Below the pieces are notes generated by a model that was given only the letters and a program-made list of their open reading frames with translations, had not been told where the DNA came from and searched no databases. From Farysia itapuensis (lineage: Eukaryota; Basidiomycota; Ustilaginomycetes; Ustilaginales; Ustilaginaceae), in assembly GCA_023212645.1 (NCBI GenBank), contig JALBYC010000005.1, forward strand, positions 372,001 through 436,000: DNA of 64,000 nt, in the 5' to 3' direction. This document shows positions 1-8,700 of the stretch, one piece after another. Every line of letters begins with the position of its first letter. Position 1 is the stretch's first letter. A program made the translations under genes and the position numbers.

Positions 1-474
1 ATGGACGTACGCTTCAAGGACATCAAGGCGGCCGTTCCGCTGTTTACCAAGGACATTAGCTACAGCACCAACGCGTTTGTGCGACCGATTGTCGCCTTTA
101 TGAACGCCAACAAGACGCTCATTCCCATTCGTTGTCGGATCGTCATGGATCTGAGCGAGTTTGACGGATCGATGGATCTGGCGCAGACCGGCTTATTGCC
201 AGTGGTGAGCGACAAGATCTACGAAGCGTTGGCCAACCACGTTGCATCCCAGAACGCTTCTCACAAGCGTCTCAAGAATGTCAGTCTGTGGTCGCTGCAG
301 ATCTCAGCGAACGCGGCACTCAATCTGGTGACACTTCTGCGTGATTCTCTTTCGCGAAACACGTCTACAACAGCTTCAGTGCACCACCATACAGGACCTG
401 CTAGAGCGAATGATGCCGGGCCCGACGTGGATGCCGGCGCTGCGTCTGCGGTGACGGGTGCTGCGTCATTGTGA
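1..474 (+). CDS. MDM31: MDM31/MDM32-family mitochondrial inner-membrane protein, 3' end only
   Basis: The frame is open from the first base, so the gene starts outside the window and the ATG at position 1 is probably an internal Met. The first ~100 residues match my memory of the conserved C-terminal block of the Mdm31/Mdm32 family: a VRFKDIKAAVP-like stretch, then RPIVAFMN, then EFDGS, then a LKNVSLWSLQ segment. In yeast these proteins sit in the mitochondrial inner membrane and are needed for normal mitochondrial shape, distribution and lipid balance. The last ~50 residues (from about residue 107) are odd: low-complexity, rich in Ser, Thr, Ala and His, and nearly identical to the end of the recombinase gene downstream. 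Whether this tail is native to the family in smuts or was acquired with the mobile element cannot be settled from the window. Confidence 0.8.
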   Translation: MDVRFKDIKAAVPLFTKDISYSTNAFVRPIVAFMNANKTLIPIRCRIVMDLSEFDGSMDLAQTGLLPVVSDKIYEALANHVASQNASHKRLKNVSLWSLQISANAALNLVTLLRDSLSRNTSTTASVHHHTGPARANDAGPDVDAGAASAVTGAASL

Positions 475-476
475 TC
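321..476 (+). repeat. Left copy of a ~156-bp coding direct repeat
   Basis: This stretch matches 2557-2716 in direct orientation with 13 substitutions plus one 4-bp indel, about 92% identity by hand alignment. Here it encodes the end of the MDM31-type protein, from NLVTLLRDSLSR to the TGA at 472-474. A weaker match (Ile-Ser-Ala, then a 12-bp gap) extends the similarity upstream to about 301. Confidence 0.9.
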
Positions 477-643
477 CGGCGAGTAATATGCAATGCTCGC
501 GTTCGAGACACTCGACTGTTTGCTCCATACCTCCATCGAGAGATATTTGCACCTTGCTTGTCGCTACCTTTGTCTACCGCCGTCTGCTACATCATGTCGA
601 GCAAAGAAAGAGCTGTTCAAGTCGAGAACAATCGCCGTGCTAA

Positions 644-2731
644 AGAAAACTCCATTTCGAGACGTTCTTTGAGGGCTATGAGGACCATATCGCCGGTATC
701 CCGGGTAATCTTTCTAAAAAGTATGCTCCTGGTACCCTAAGAAACAGGGATCGAGCGGAACGCCTCTTGCGTAAATTCCTGGATCTGTTCTGCCAACGAG
801 CCAACACTCGAACGCCAGAGGAGTATCTGGGCATCGGCAACGACGTCCTCTTGCCGAAAGAGTTCTGGATAGCCTACACGCGGCTCTGCCCAATGTCGGT
901 GGAGCAGACCACCCGTCTTGATCGGCTCGAAGGACTGCCAAGCGAAGCGACAGCTCAGCGCTTTCTCAGTCTGAAAACTGCGTTGGCTCGCCTCGCGGAC
1001 AGCTGGATCGTGTACACGAAGATCTCCAAGAAGAAGGTCGAAACAGAGATCCGACAGCAGTGCGAAACACTGCTGGTCCATCATCTGTCCAAGTCGCTCG
1101 ACATGCCGGAGCCCGTTCGTCTGGAAGCGGCTTCATTCGACAACATCTTGGATGTTCTCACGCAAGGTGTCTATGGCATCAAAGCATCGCGATACAAGAC
1201 ATCGCGCGACCGTGATCAGCTCGCCCTGCTGATCACGCTCTGTGCATCAATCGCGACCCGACCAGGCGAAATCGCTGTCGCTGCCGGGTACGAAGTCGTC
1301 AACGAGGGACTCCAATGGCGAGATCTGGAGTTCTCTCTTCACCTACTGCCTGAGGGTGAAGTAATCATCCAGCTCGACATTACTGTCCGTAACCTGAAGG
1401 ATATGCGCTCCGATTCACATAGCTACAGGATCCAGCCTGTTGACGAAGATGAGAGGGTACCGTTCTGCGCTGACGCAGTGCGTCTCGCCTTTTCGCTTGC
1501 GATCGAGGACGACGTCTTCGATCAGCAGAATGTCGACCTGAAAAGGTACAAGGATCTCGCATCTTCGGCCCTGTACCCAACCGGAACAGGCCCGAAAGTC
1601 TCCGGGATAAAGCTCTCGATACGTTCTTCGAAGCGTTACGACATGGTCATCCGCAAGCATGCCCAGGTCGATGGAGAGTGGGTGCTTGCTGCCAGTCAAG
1701 GCGCAAGCCTCTACGAGTACTCTGATAAGCTGCACAACATAGCTCAGCGTCTTGGATACGAGAGATTTACGTTTCAGGCCATACGAAGAGGCATTGCCAC
1801 CGCTCTGAACGATACGACGGTGACGTCTGAAGATGCCCGTCGGGCCATCGGCCACAGGCCCGGCTCCCACATGTGGGAGAAACACTACGTCGCAAAGAGA
1901 CAGCAGGTCGATATGCAAGGCCTATATCGGCACGGGGAGCAGCGACGCGATCTGATCAAAGAACGCGGGCTCACCAAGCTCAATCTCGTACCTCTTACCA
2001 AAGCGGAGGAAGCGGCAATTGAACAAGGCGATGCGGCGCTGCAGAGCCACTATTCTATCAGCCGCGAGCTCAAGTCTCAGGTTGCAGACAAACACGGTGC
2101 TCACTGGAAGGCTAATGGGAGCGAACCAATGTACAACGAATACATTCGCGTTGACAGCCTCGCTCGAAATCGACGATCGATGCTCTTCAGAGCCGCTCAG
2201 GCTCGCAAGGGCCAGCAACAGGTGGAACTCACGCACCTGCAGCCTCTGCGAATTCTTGACACTCAGACCGATTCATTCGACGCGGGCTACGTCGAAACCA
2301 ATGATGACGAGCACGATGTTGCAGACAATGACGGTGAAGACAACGATGACGAAGACAATGATGAAGACGATGATGAAGACAAGGATGAAGACGATAATGA
2401 AGACGATAATGACGAGTATCCCGGCATCGACGAAGACGAAGCCCTACTGGAGCACATCACGCAATGTGACACCCTGACGATCTTCGATAGGGCCCTCTTC
2501 GAGCCCGAGGAAAGCCAATCAGGTCGGGCAGCTGATCTTGCCCATCGGATCAGCGCCAATCTGGTGACGCTGCTGCGTGATTCTCTTTCCCGGAACACGT
2601 CTACGACAGCTTCAGTGCACCACCATACAGCATTTGCTAGAGCGAATGATACCGGGCCCGACGTAGATGCCGGCGCTGCGTCTGCAGTGACAGGTTCTGC
2701 GTGCGTCATTGTGATCACGTTCTGGCAGTAG
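644..2731 (+). CDS. DUF3435-like tyrosine recombinase, 5' end unresolved
   Basis: Likely a site-specific DNA recombinase of the kind found in Starship captains and Cryptons. The open frame runs from just after an in-frame TAA (641-643). Visible features in order: an N-terminal helical core-binding-like region (TFFEGYEDH, APGTLRNRDRAERLLRKF); catalytic Arg in ATRPGEI (codon at 1259), followed by the DUF3435-like NEGLQWRDLEF; second Arg in FQAIRRG (1784-1789), with Gln where His is commoner; His in GHRPGS (1853); and the probable Tyr nucleophile in EKHYV (1886). A long Asp/Glu/Asn tract (2300-2416) follows, then the repeat-encoded tail. There is no ATG between 644 and the MSVEQ Met near 893, although the fold clearly begins earlier. 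An ATG at 594 (MSSKERAVQ) lies in another frame and would need a 1-nt shift or a very short intron to join. The gene is therefore either mildly decayed or has an unrecognised first exon. Confidence 0.75.
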   Translation, partial: RKLHFETFFEGYEDHIAGIPGNLSKKYAPGTLRNRDRAERLLRKFLDLFCQRANTRTPEEYLGIGNDVLLPKEFWIAYTRLCPMSVEQTTRLDRLEGLPSEATAQRFLSLKTALARLADSWIVYTKISKKKVETEIRQQCETLLVHHLSKSLDMPEPVRLEAASFDNILDVLTQGVYGIKASRYKTSRDRDQLALLITLCASIATRPGEIAVAAGYEVVNEGLQWRDLEFSLHLLPEGEVIIQLDITVRNLKDMRSDSHSYRIQPVDEDERVPFCADAVRLAFSLAIEDDVFDQQNVDLKRYKDLASSALYPTGTGPKVSGIKLSIRSSKRYDMVIRKHAQVDGEWVLAASQGASLYEYSDKLHNIAQRLGYERFTFQAIRRGIATALNDTTVTSEDARRAIGHRPGSHMWEKHYVAKRQQVDMQGLYRHGEQRRDLIKERGLTKLNLVPLTKAEEAAIEQGDAALQSHYSISRELKSQVADKHGAHWKANGSEPMYNEYIRVDSLARNRRSMLFRAAQARKGQQQVELTHLQPLRILDTQTDSFDAGYVETNDDEHDVADNDGEDNDDEDNDEDDDEDKDEDDNEDDNDEYPGIDEDEALLEHITQCDTLTIFDRALFEPEESQSGRAADLAHRISANLVTLLRDSLSRNTSTTASVHHHTAFARANDTGPDVDAGAASAVTGSACVIVITFWQ
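2300..2416 (+). repeat. Imperfect GAY/GAR hexamer tract coding an acidic linker
   Basis: Near-tandem gatgac/gaagac-like hexamers inside the recombinase gene encode a run of Asp, Glu and Asn. Such tracts expand and shrink easily by slippage. The tract separates the catalytic domain from the repeat-encoded tail. Confidence 0.8.
2557..2716 (+). repeat. Right copy of the coding direct repeat
   Basis: Partner of 321-476. It carries an extra 'gcgt' near 2700 that shifts the frame past the TGA used in the left copy, so the recombinase frame runs on to TAG at 2729-2731. Just outside it lies an AT-rich stretch with a 10-bp palindrome, TCACCGGTGA, at 2754-2763. Confidence 0.9.
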
Positions 2732-3204
2732 GGCCATATCAATTATAATTTTATCACCGGTGAAATTTTTGCGTAGGGGCAGCTAGCAAGGGGATACCGT
2801 CGGCATGGGGAGGCACGTTGAAAGAGGCGCTAGTCCGTTTAAGCGAACTTGTCGGTTTTCAGCCAACGGCATGAAAACAGGCAGATCGCAGTCTCAATTT
2901 CTGGCCTTGGCAAAAGGGGCAAGTCCGCAAGACTGAAACGTTGCCTGATTTTGCCTTTCTTATTTGCAGGCCAGAACGTGGGCTTTTTAGTTTGTGGCAG
3001 CAGGCTGTTTGCATGTCCGACATGGAATCAGATTTGGCTTCCAACGTTTGGCTCGGACCGACTGACGGGTCGACGGTGGTCCCTTGTTTGCCCAGCCCGC
3101 AGCCATTGTGCCCGCTGCTCCCCGCACACTCACACAAAAGTGGTATATCTCTCAGCACATGATTCCTCTTCACCTTCCTCACACCTGTACTCGCACACTT
3201 CATC
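2732..3204. other. Intergenic: recombinase 3' flank and promoter of the next gene
   Basis: No gene recognised. It holds an AT-rich stretch just past the repeat (about 2740-2775) and, at the right end, pyrimidine-rich sequence leading to the ATG at 3205. The short open frames here show no protein-like composition. Confidence 0.6.
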
Positions 3205-4263
3205 ATGGTCGAACGCAGCCCGAGCTTGATCAAATCCATAAGCTCCCGCTTTACCTCTCTGCGCCGTTCTAAAGGCAAGCCGCAGTCCTCTGATTCCCCA
3301 GTGGAGGTTGTCTCGCCCCAGCTTGACGACTATATCACCACACCCATCCGTCGGAATCAGAATGGCTCTATTGGCAGCAGCAGTAGCACTGACAGTGTCC
3401 CCTCGCAGCATGGCCAACAGCAACAATATGGCCTTGGCTACTCGAGTATCGGCTACGAACAGCACCGCGTCTCTAGCAACCGTCACAGTAGAATCCTCTT
3501 AGATCCGGCAGAACTAGACTTCCTACCACCACGCAGTAGCACCCCGTTCATCCCGCCGCGGAAAAAGAGCCTTTTGCCATTCAGCAGCAGAGGCCGCAAG
3601 GACAAGCCTCTCAGCACCACCTATGAATGCAATCTAGACGAAGACGAAAAGCAGTCGGCCCACACCTCTCTACTCCCTGTCGTAGAAGATGCGCCGCCCA
3701 TGGTCGTCAATGTGATGGTGCGACCTGCTTCGCGCAACGATCTGACTTCCTCCATCAGATCTTCTGCACTGTACCCAAGACCCACCTCTCCACCGCCAAG
3801 ATCACCTTACACGATTGTCAAGCCGCAACACCAGCCACTTGCTTTCTCGGCCAGCGACTCGTTGGACGTCATGCGAAACGTTCAGGACCACATGCGGGCT
3901 AAAAAAGAGTTGCTAGCGCCCGGGCCGTACTACGCTGTCGCACGGGGGTGGAAGAAAGGCGTTTATACTAGTCATGCGGAAGCGCTCCGCCAAATTCGCG
4001 GTTTCCCCGGTCCGGCGATGCTCGAATTCGACGACATCCAACCGGCGCTGGCCTACGTCGACACTACCAGCTCGCCATCCGTCCCGCGATCCTTTGCGTC
4101 CATGCATGGTGAGCAGGACGAAGAGCGCTTTGAGCGAACCCGCATCTTCAATGGCTTGGACCCGGTCAGTGCGCGCCGTAGAAGTATGCTCCTCTCCACC
4201 GAACGTAGTGAAGCGCAGCACCGTCTCGCCTCCACCTTCTCCTCTACACCACTTAGAGCATAG
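3205..4263 (+). CDS. Disordered protein with an RNase H1-N/viroplasmin-like domain
   Basis: 352 residues. The first ~235 are Ser/Pro-rich and look unstructured, with a basic N-terminus (KSISSRFTSLRRSKGK). Residues ~239-286 form a compact block: YYAVARGWKKGVYTSHAEA, then a QIRGFPGP segment and an aromatic/acidic helix ending in ALAYV. This is the layout of the RNase H1 N-terminal hybrid-binding domain, also called the caulimovirus viroplasmin domain (Y-x-V-x-x-G, GVY-S, V/I-GFPG). No RNase H catalytic domain follows; the C-terminal ~65 residues are disordered. By analogy the domain may bind RNA:DNA hybrid or dsRNA, which is inference. The start is the first ATG in frame, after a pyrimidine-rich leader. 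I recognise no named orthologue. Confidence 0.75.
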   Translation: MVERSPSLIKSISSRFTSLRRSKGKPQSSDSPVEVVSPQLDDYITTPIRRNQNGSIGSSSSTDSVPSQHGQQQQYGLGYSSIGYEQHRVSSNRHSRILLDPAELDFLPPRSSTPFIPPRKKSLLPFSSRGRKDKPLSTTYECNLDEDEKQSAHTSLLPVVEDAPPMVVNVMVRPASRNDLTSSIRSSALYPRPTSPPPRSPYTIVKPQHQPLAFSASDSLDVMRNVQDHMRAKKELLAPGPYYAVARGWKKGVYTSHAEALRQIRGFPGPAMLEFDDIQPALAYVDTTSSPSVPRSFASMHGEQDEERFERTRIFNGLDPVSARRRSMLLSTERSEAQHRLASTFSSTPLRA

Positions 4264-4401
4264 CAGCATGTTTCAGTGCCTGTAGTCATACCCATTTCTC
4301 TCGTATACCATGCCATCTTTGTAGAGATTGCGCAAATTGTCACCTTTTACTTTGTCCATCTCGCGAGAACAGGTGCTTGTATGCTGATATTGCATGAAGT
4401 G

Positions 4402-5523
4402 CTATGGATCAATTTCGCCCAAGAGGAGCGTGGTATCTGTGGAACAGGAGACAACGATAGGTTCGTTGGGATGCAGAGCTGCGGCAGTACACGTGCCTTT
4501 ATGACCGGGAAGCTTGTACAGAATGGTAGAAGATTCAATGTCCCAGATGGTGCAGGTACGATCCGCGCCTCCTGCGACGATCTTCTCTCCATCGCTGCTC
4601 CAGGCTGCTTTGACGAGCAAGTTTTCGAAGCCGCCGAATGTGGTGCCTCTGAGCGTTCGGTAGAGGCGCGGATCGGAGGGGAAGGCAGAGCCCGGCGGTG
4701 GCTCCGGTGCAAACGGACGTACATCCCAGATCTTTACCGTATCGTCAAAGCTGGTAGACAGTAGATGAGATCCTGACGGGGACAGTGCGATGGATGTGAC
4801 GGTGTCATGATGCCCACGAAGCGACAGAACGATGGATTTGCGTGCAAGATCGTAGATGTGGACCATGTTGTCGATGCCGGCTACAAACACCTGCGATGCA
4901 TCGTCGGACATGCCAACGGCCGTGACGGGATAGCCTGTATCAATCACGTCGAGCGGATGCTTGGACTGTGGGTCCCAGAGCATGACTCTCCCATCGTCTG
5001 AGCCCGAGACGAGGATCTCGGGCCCGGTTCTGGACACCGCAATGCTGTTCACCACCGACTTGTGTCCTCTCAATCTCCGTTTCTTCTCACCTGTGACCGT
5101 ATCCCACGAGATAATGGTGCCATCTGCTGAGCCCGAGTAGAGCGTGTCAGCAGTGACCAAGCTGTAGCTGAGACAGGTCACTGCCTTCGAGTGTCCCTTG
5201 AGCTGGCCAATGTTGGAGCTCTCGCCGTACACATTCCATATCGATATCGTGCGATCGGATGAGCATGCTGCAATCTTGGACCCATCGGGCGAGAATTTGA
5301 CGTCGAGAACCTCGGCAGAGTGAGCGCCCGTCAGTCCGAGAATCGGGCTGCTGAGTGAGGACGTGCGTTTGACCGACCGCACGAGTCCCATGTCGTTGCC
5401 ATCTTTGGCAGATGCAATGGCGAGTGAGCTTGTCCCCAATGCGCCATCCTCTTGCCTCTGACGCTTGACCAGAGAGGTCTCGCGGAACGAGAGGGGTGGA
5501 GATGACTTGCGCTTTTCGGCCAT
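4402..5523 (-). CDS. SNRNP40: U5 snRNP 40-kDa WD40 protein
   Basis: 373 residues. A basic N-terminal tail (MAEKRKSSPPLSF, LVKRQR) precedes seven WD40 repeats starting near residue 60. The repeats show GHxxxV...S..LxSxSxDxTxxxWD signatures, for example SGSADGTIISWD and STSFDDTVKIWD. The family member is U5-40K of vertebrates (Cwf17/Spf38 in S. pombe), a scaffold in the U5 snRNP near Prp8; the human protein has about 357 residues, close to this length. The frame is open for another 57 codons upstream, but that extension is non-homologous-looking, and the Met at 5523 begins the family-like basic tail. It diverges from EFL1 with 195 bp between the starts. Confidence 0.85.
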   Translation of the reverse strand: MAEKRKSSPPLSFRETSLVKRQRQEDGALGTSSLAIASAKDGNDMGLVRSVKRTSSLSSPILGLTGAHSAEVLDVKFSPDGSKIAACSSDRTISIWNVYGESSNIGQLKGHSKAVTCLSYSLVTADTLYSGSADGTIISWDTVTGEKKRRLRGHKSVVNSIAVSRTGPEILVSGSDDGRVMLWDPQSKHPLDVIDTGYPVTAVGMSDDASQVFVAGIDNMVHIYDLARKSIVLSLRGHHDTVTSIALSPSGSHLLSTSFDDTVKIWDVRPFAPEPPPGSAFPSDPRLYRTLRGTTFGGFENLLVKAAWSSDGEKIVAGGADRTCTIWDIESSTILYKLPGHKGTCTAAALHPNEPIVVSCSTDTTLLLGEIDP

Positions 5524-5718
5524 GGCGGTACAAGGACGAAACAGTAGGGAAGCACGCAAGACGACAGACCACGAAGAAGAACCGTCCAAATCGCCGCCCA
5601 ACATTTCCGTTTTCCGACTTCCGTTTGCGATATTTATTACGGATGTTCTTCCTTGTTTTTGGCTGGAGAAGAAACAGGGCATCCGCTCCTCCACCTCTGT
5701 AGCTAGGACAAATCAACC
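5524..5718. promoter_or_regulatory. Divergent promoter between SNRNP40 and EFL1
   Basis: 195 bp separate the two start codons, so the genes share a core promoter region. It contains a pyrimidine-rich, AT-leaning stretch on the EFL1 side and no clear TATA box. Joint expression of a splicing and a ribosome-maturation factor is inferred from layout only. Confidence 0.6.
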
Positions 5719-8700
5719 ATGGCGACAGGTGGGAAGCAGTTCAGCTCGCACAACGTGCGATGCTGCACACTGATCGGACACGTGGATCATGGCAAGTCGT
5801 CGTTTGCAGACTCCTTGCTCGCCGCCAACAACATTATCTCGGCACGCATGGCCGGTCAGATCCGATACCTCGACTCGCGCGAAGACGAGCAAGAGCGTGG
5901 AATCACTATGGAGGCCTCCGCCGTCTCACTTTCCGTGAAAATGCGTGTGCATGACCCGACCAAAGGCTGGGATCCAGACAACTTACCGCCAATACAGGAT
6001 TTTATGATCAACCTCGTCGACACGCCAGGACACGTTGACTTTTCGTCCGAGGTCTCGACCGCCTCCCGCCTGTGCGATGGAGCACTGCTGATCGTGGATG
6101 TCGTCGAGGGTGTCTGCGCTCAAACCATCACAGTGCTGAGACAGGCGTGGCAGGACGGTCTAGAGCCAATACTGGTCCTCAACAAGGTCGACCGTCTGAT
6201 TCTCGAACTCAAATTGTCCCCCTCTGAGGCGTACCATCATCTGATCCAGGTGATTGAGCAAGTGAACGCCGTGATTGGATCCTTCTTCGCTTCAGCACGC
6301 ATGGATGATGACGAACGCTGGCATGAAGAACGTGAGAAGCGCATTGCTGCCCGCAAAGCAGCCCAGAATGACTCTCTTGCCGCCTCTGCGCACGAAACAA
6401 ACGATGACAACGAAGATGCAGAACGTCTCGACCGTGACGACGAGGACATCTACTTTGACCCCTCCAAAGGCAACGTTATCTTTGCATCGGCTATGGACAA
6501 CTGGGCCTTCCGTCTGGAGCGCTTCGCCATGCTCTACGCCAAAAAGATGGGGATACAAGAGCAAAAGCTCCGCCGCGTTCTCTGGGGAGACTTCTACTTT
6601 GACCCAAAGACCAAGCGTGTCCTCAGCCAGAAGCAGCGTGAGAAGGAGAAACGTCCACTCAAGCCCATGTTTGTCCAGTTCGTTCTGGAGAACATCTGGT
6701 CAGTCTACGACGCTGTGGTGGAGAATCGCGATCAGGACAAGATCGAAAAGATTGTCACTTCACTCAATCTCAAGGTGCATCCACGCGATCTCAAATCCAA
6801 AGACGCCAGCACACTTGTCAAAGCCATCTTTGGTCAGTGGTTGCCGCTTGCCAGCTGTGCGTTTGCTGCCATTGTCTACGTCATCCCACCCACGAGCAAA
6901 GCTCAGGCCAAACGCATACCGATGATGCTCAACCCAGATATGAGCTATTTCGACCGTGGCAACTACCGAGCCAAGACTCCTCTGGAGCAACATCTCATGG
7001 ACGCTGAAGTAGGGCCAAATGCGAATTGCGTGGCGTATGTAAGCAAGATGTTTGCCGTGCGCAGGGCCGACCTGCCCGAAGCCAAGAAAGCGCCCCTCAC
7101 TGCAGAGCAGATGCGAGAAAGAGCCAAAGAAAGCCGGGAGAAACAAGCGGCTGTCAAAGCAGCACTCGCAGCCACGGGTGCCTCGCTTGCTCCCCCCAAC
7201 GGCACGGATCTGGAGGAGACAGCCACCCAGGAAAGTCACTCAGCCACCCCATCTACAGAGAAAGACGCAGAGGAAGCAGAAGGCGACGATTCGGAAGAGG
7301 TCGTGCTTGGATTCGCTCGCTTGTACTCGGGCACACTGCGTGTGGGGCAATGGATGTACGCCATCTTGCCAAAGTACAATACCTCGCTTCCACCGTCGCA
7401 CTCGTCCAACGCCAAGCACATCCGTGCATTCCCGCTGCAATCGCTATACATGATCATGGGACGAGATTTGCTGTCGGTCAACGAGGTGCCAGCCGGCAAC
7501 GTCTTTGCTATTCGCGGCATGGAAGGCAAAGTCCTGCGTAACGCGACGTTATGCTCCCCTCCCCCCGACTCGTTGCACTCGGTGGAGCAAGCTCAAGAGG
7601 CGTCGCAAATCAGCGACCAGGTCGCTTCCGCGATGTTTGTCAACCTGGCAGGAGTCAATATGCTCTCTGCGCCAATCGTGCGTGTGGCGTTGGAACCGAC
7701 CAACCCGCAAGACATGCCGAAGCTGGTCGAAGGACTCAAGCTGCTGAACCAAGCGGATCCCTGCGTAGAGACCTTGGTGCAAGACACGGGCGAGCACGTC
7801 ATCCTCACCGCCGGTGAACTGCATCTGGAACGGTGTCTCAAGGATCTGCGCGAGCGGTTTGCCAAGTGCGAAATTCAGGTGTCGCCTCCGCTGGTCCCGT
7901 TCCGGGAGACGTGTGTGCGTGCGCCCGAGATGCCTCCCCCGAAGGTGGAAGGTGCTCCGCGTGGCACGGTTGACGGTAGCGTTGCGTCAAATGCTGTAAC
8001 ATACCGTGTTCGTTCAGTGCCACTCCCCAGCGCGGTGGTCGAGTTCCTACTCGCGAACACTCAGACTTTGCGACGCCTTCAAAGCCGGACCAACGCAAGC
8101 TCGGCATTAGTCGACGGCGTGGACGACGATGCCCAGGTGAATGCTGCAGGCTCCTCTGCTCACAAGACAGTCAAGGCGGACAAGTTCTGGTCCACGCTGC
8201 AGGACGTACTTGCTCAGGCGGGACAAGACAGGACCGGCGAGGACTGGCGCGAAGTTGTGAATCGCATTGTGGCCTTCGGACCTCGACGCACCGGGCCCAA
8301 TCTGCTGGTGGACCGAACGGAGGGGCCAATTTCGAAGTATGCGCTTCGTAACCGTACCGACCCTTCTCGAGCCAACACCCGGCAAAACTCGGGCTCTGCC
8401 ACTCCTCTTGCCCAACAGCACGAAACGCACGAGCTGGTGGATGCGCTAGATGCGATGACAGTCAATGGCGAAGACTCCACTGGTGCAAACAGCAACAGTA
8501 GCGGTATCAGCTTGTCGTCGCTGCTCGAGTCGATCGATGCCGGGTTTCAGATGGCAACAGGTGCAGGTCCCCTATGCGCCGAACCGATGCAAGGGGTTGC
8601 TTTCTTCCTCGAAGCGTGCACAGTGTCGGCCTCTGCTGCCAGTACGACGCTGACGTCGGTATCGGGACCGCTGATCTCTTCGATGCGCGATACGTGCCGC

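Larger units (their letters stand above)
321..2716 (+). mobile_element. Candidate tyrosine-recombinase element bounded by direct repeats
   Basis: Two coding direct repeats, 2236 bp apart, enclose one gene, a DUF3435-like tyrosine recombinase. There is no cargo gene, no terminal inverted repeat, and no reverse transcriptase or transposase. This resembles a Crypton (recombinase-only fungal DNA element), or a lone 'captain' of the Starship type, sitting at the 3' end of a conserved gene. The genes to the right, from 3205 on, look like ordinary host genes. The limits given are the outer edges of the repeats; the true ends could be shorter or longer. The alternative is a resident domesticated recombinase gene with an unrelated local duplication. 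Confidence 0.45.

Noticed and set aside
321..2716. Calling this a full Starship
   Set aside because: No cargo genes, no long element body and no visible terminal repeats of the Starship kind; only a captain-like gene with local direct repeats.
321..2716. LTR retrotransposon with the 156-bp repeats as LTRs
   Set aside because: No TG...CA ends, primer-binding site, polypurine tract, gag, protease, reverse transcriptase or integrase of the DDE type. The repeats are coding.
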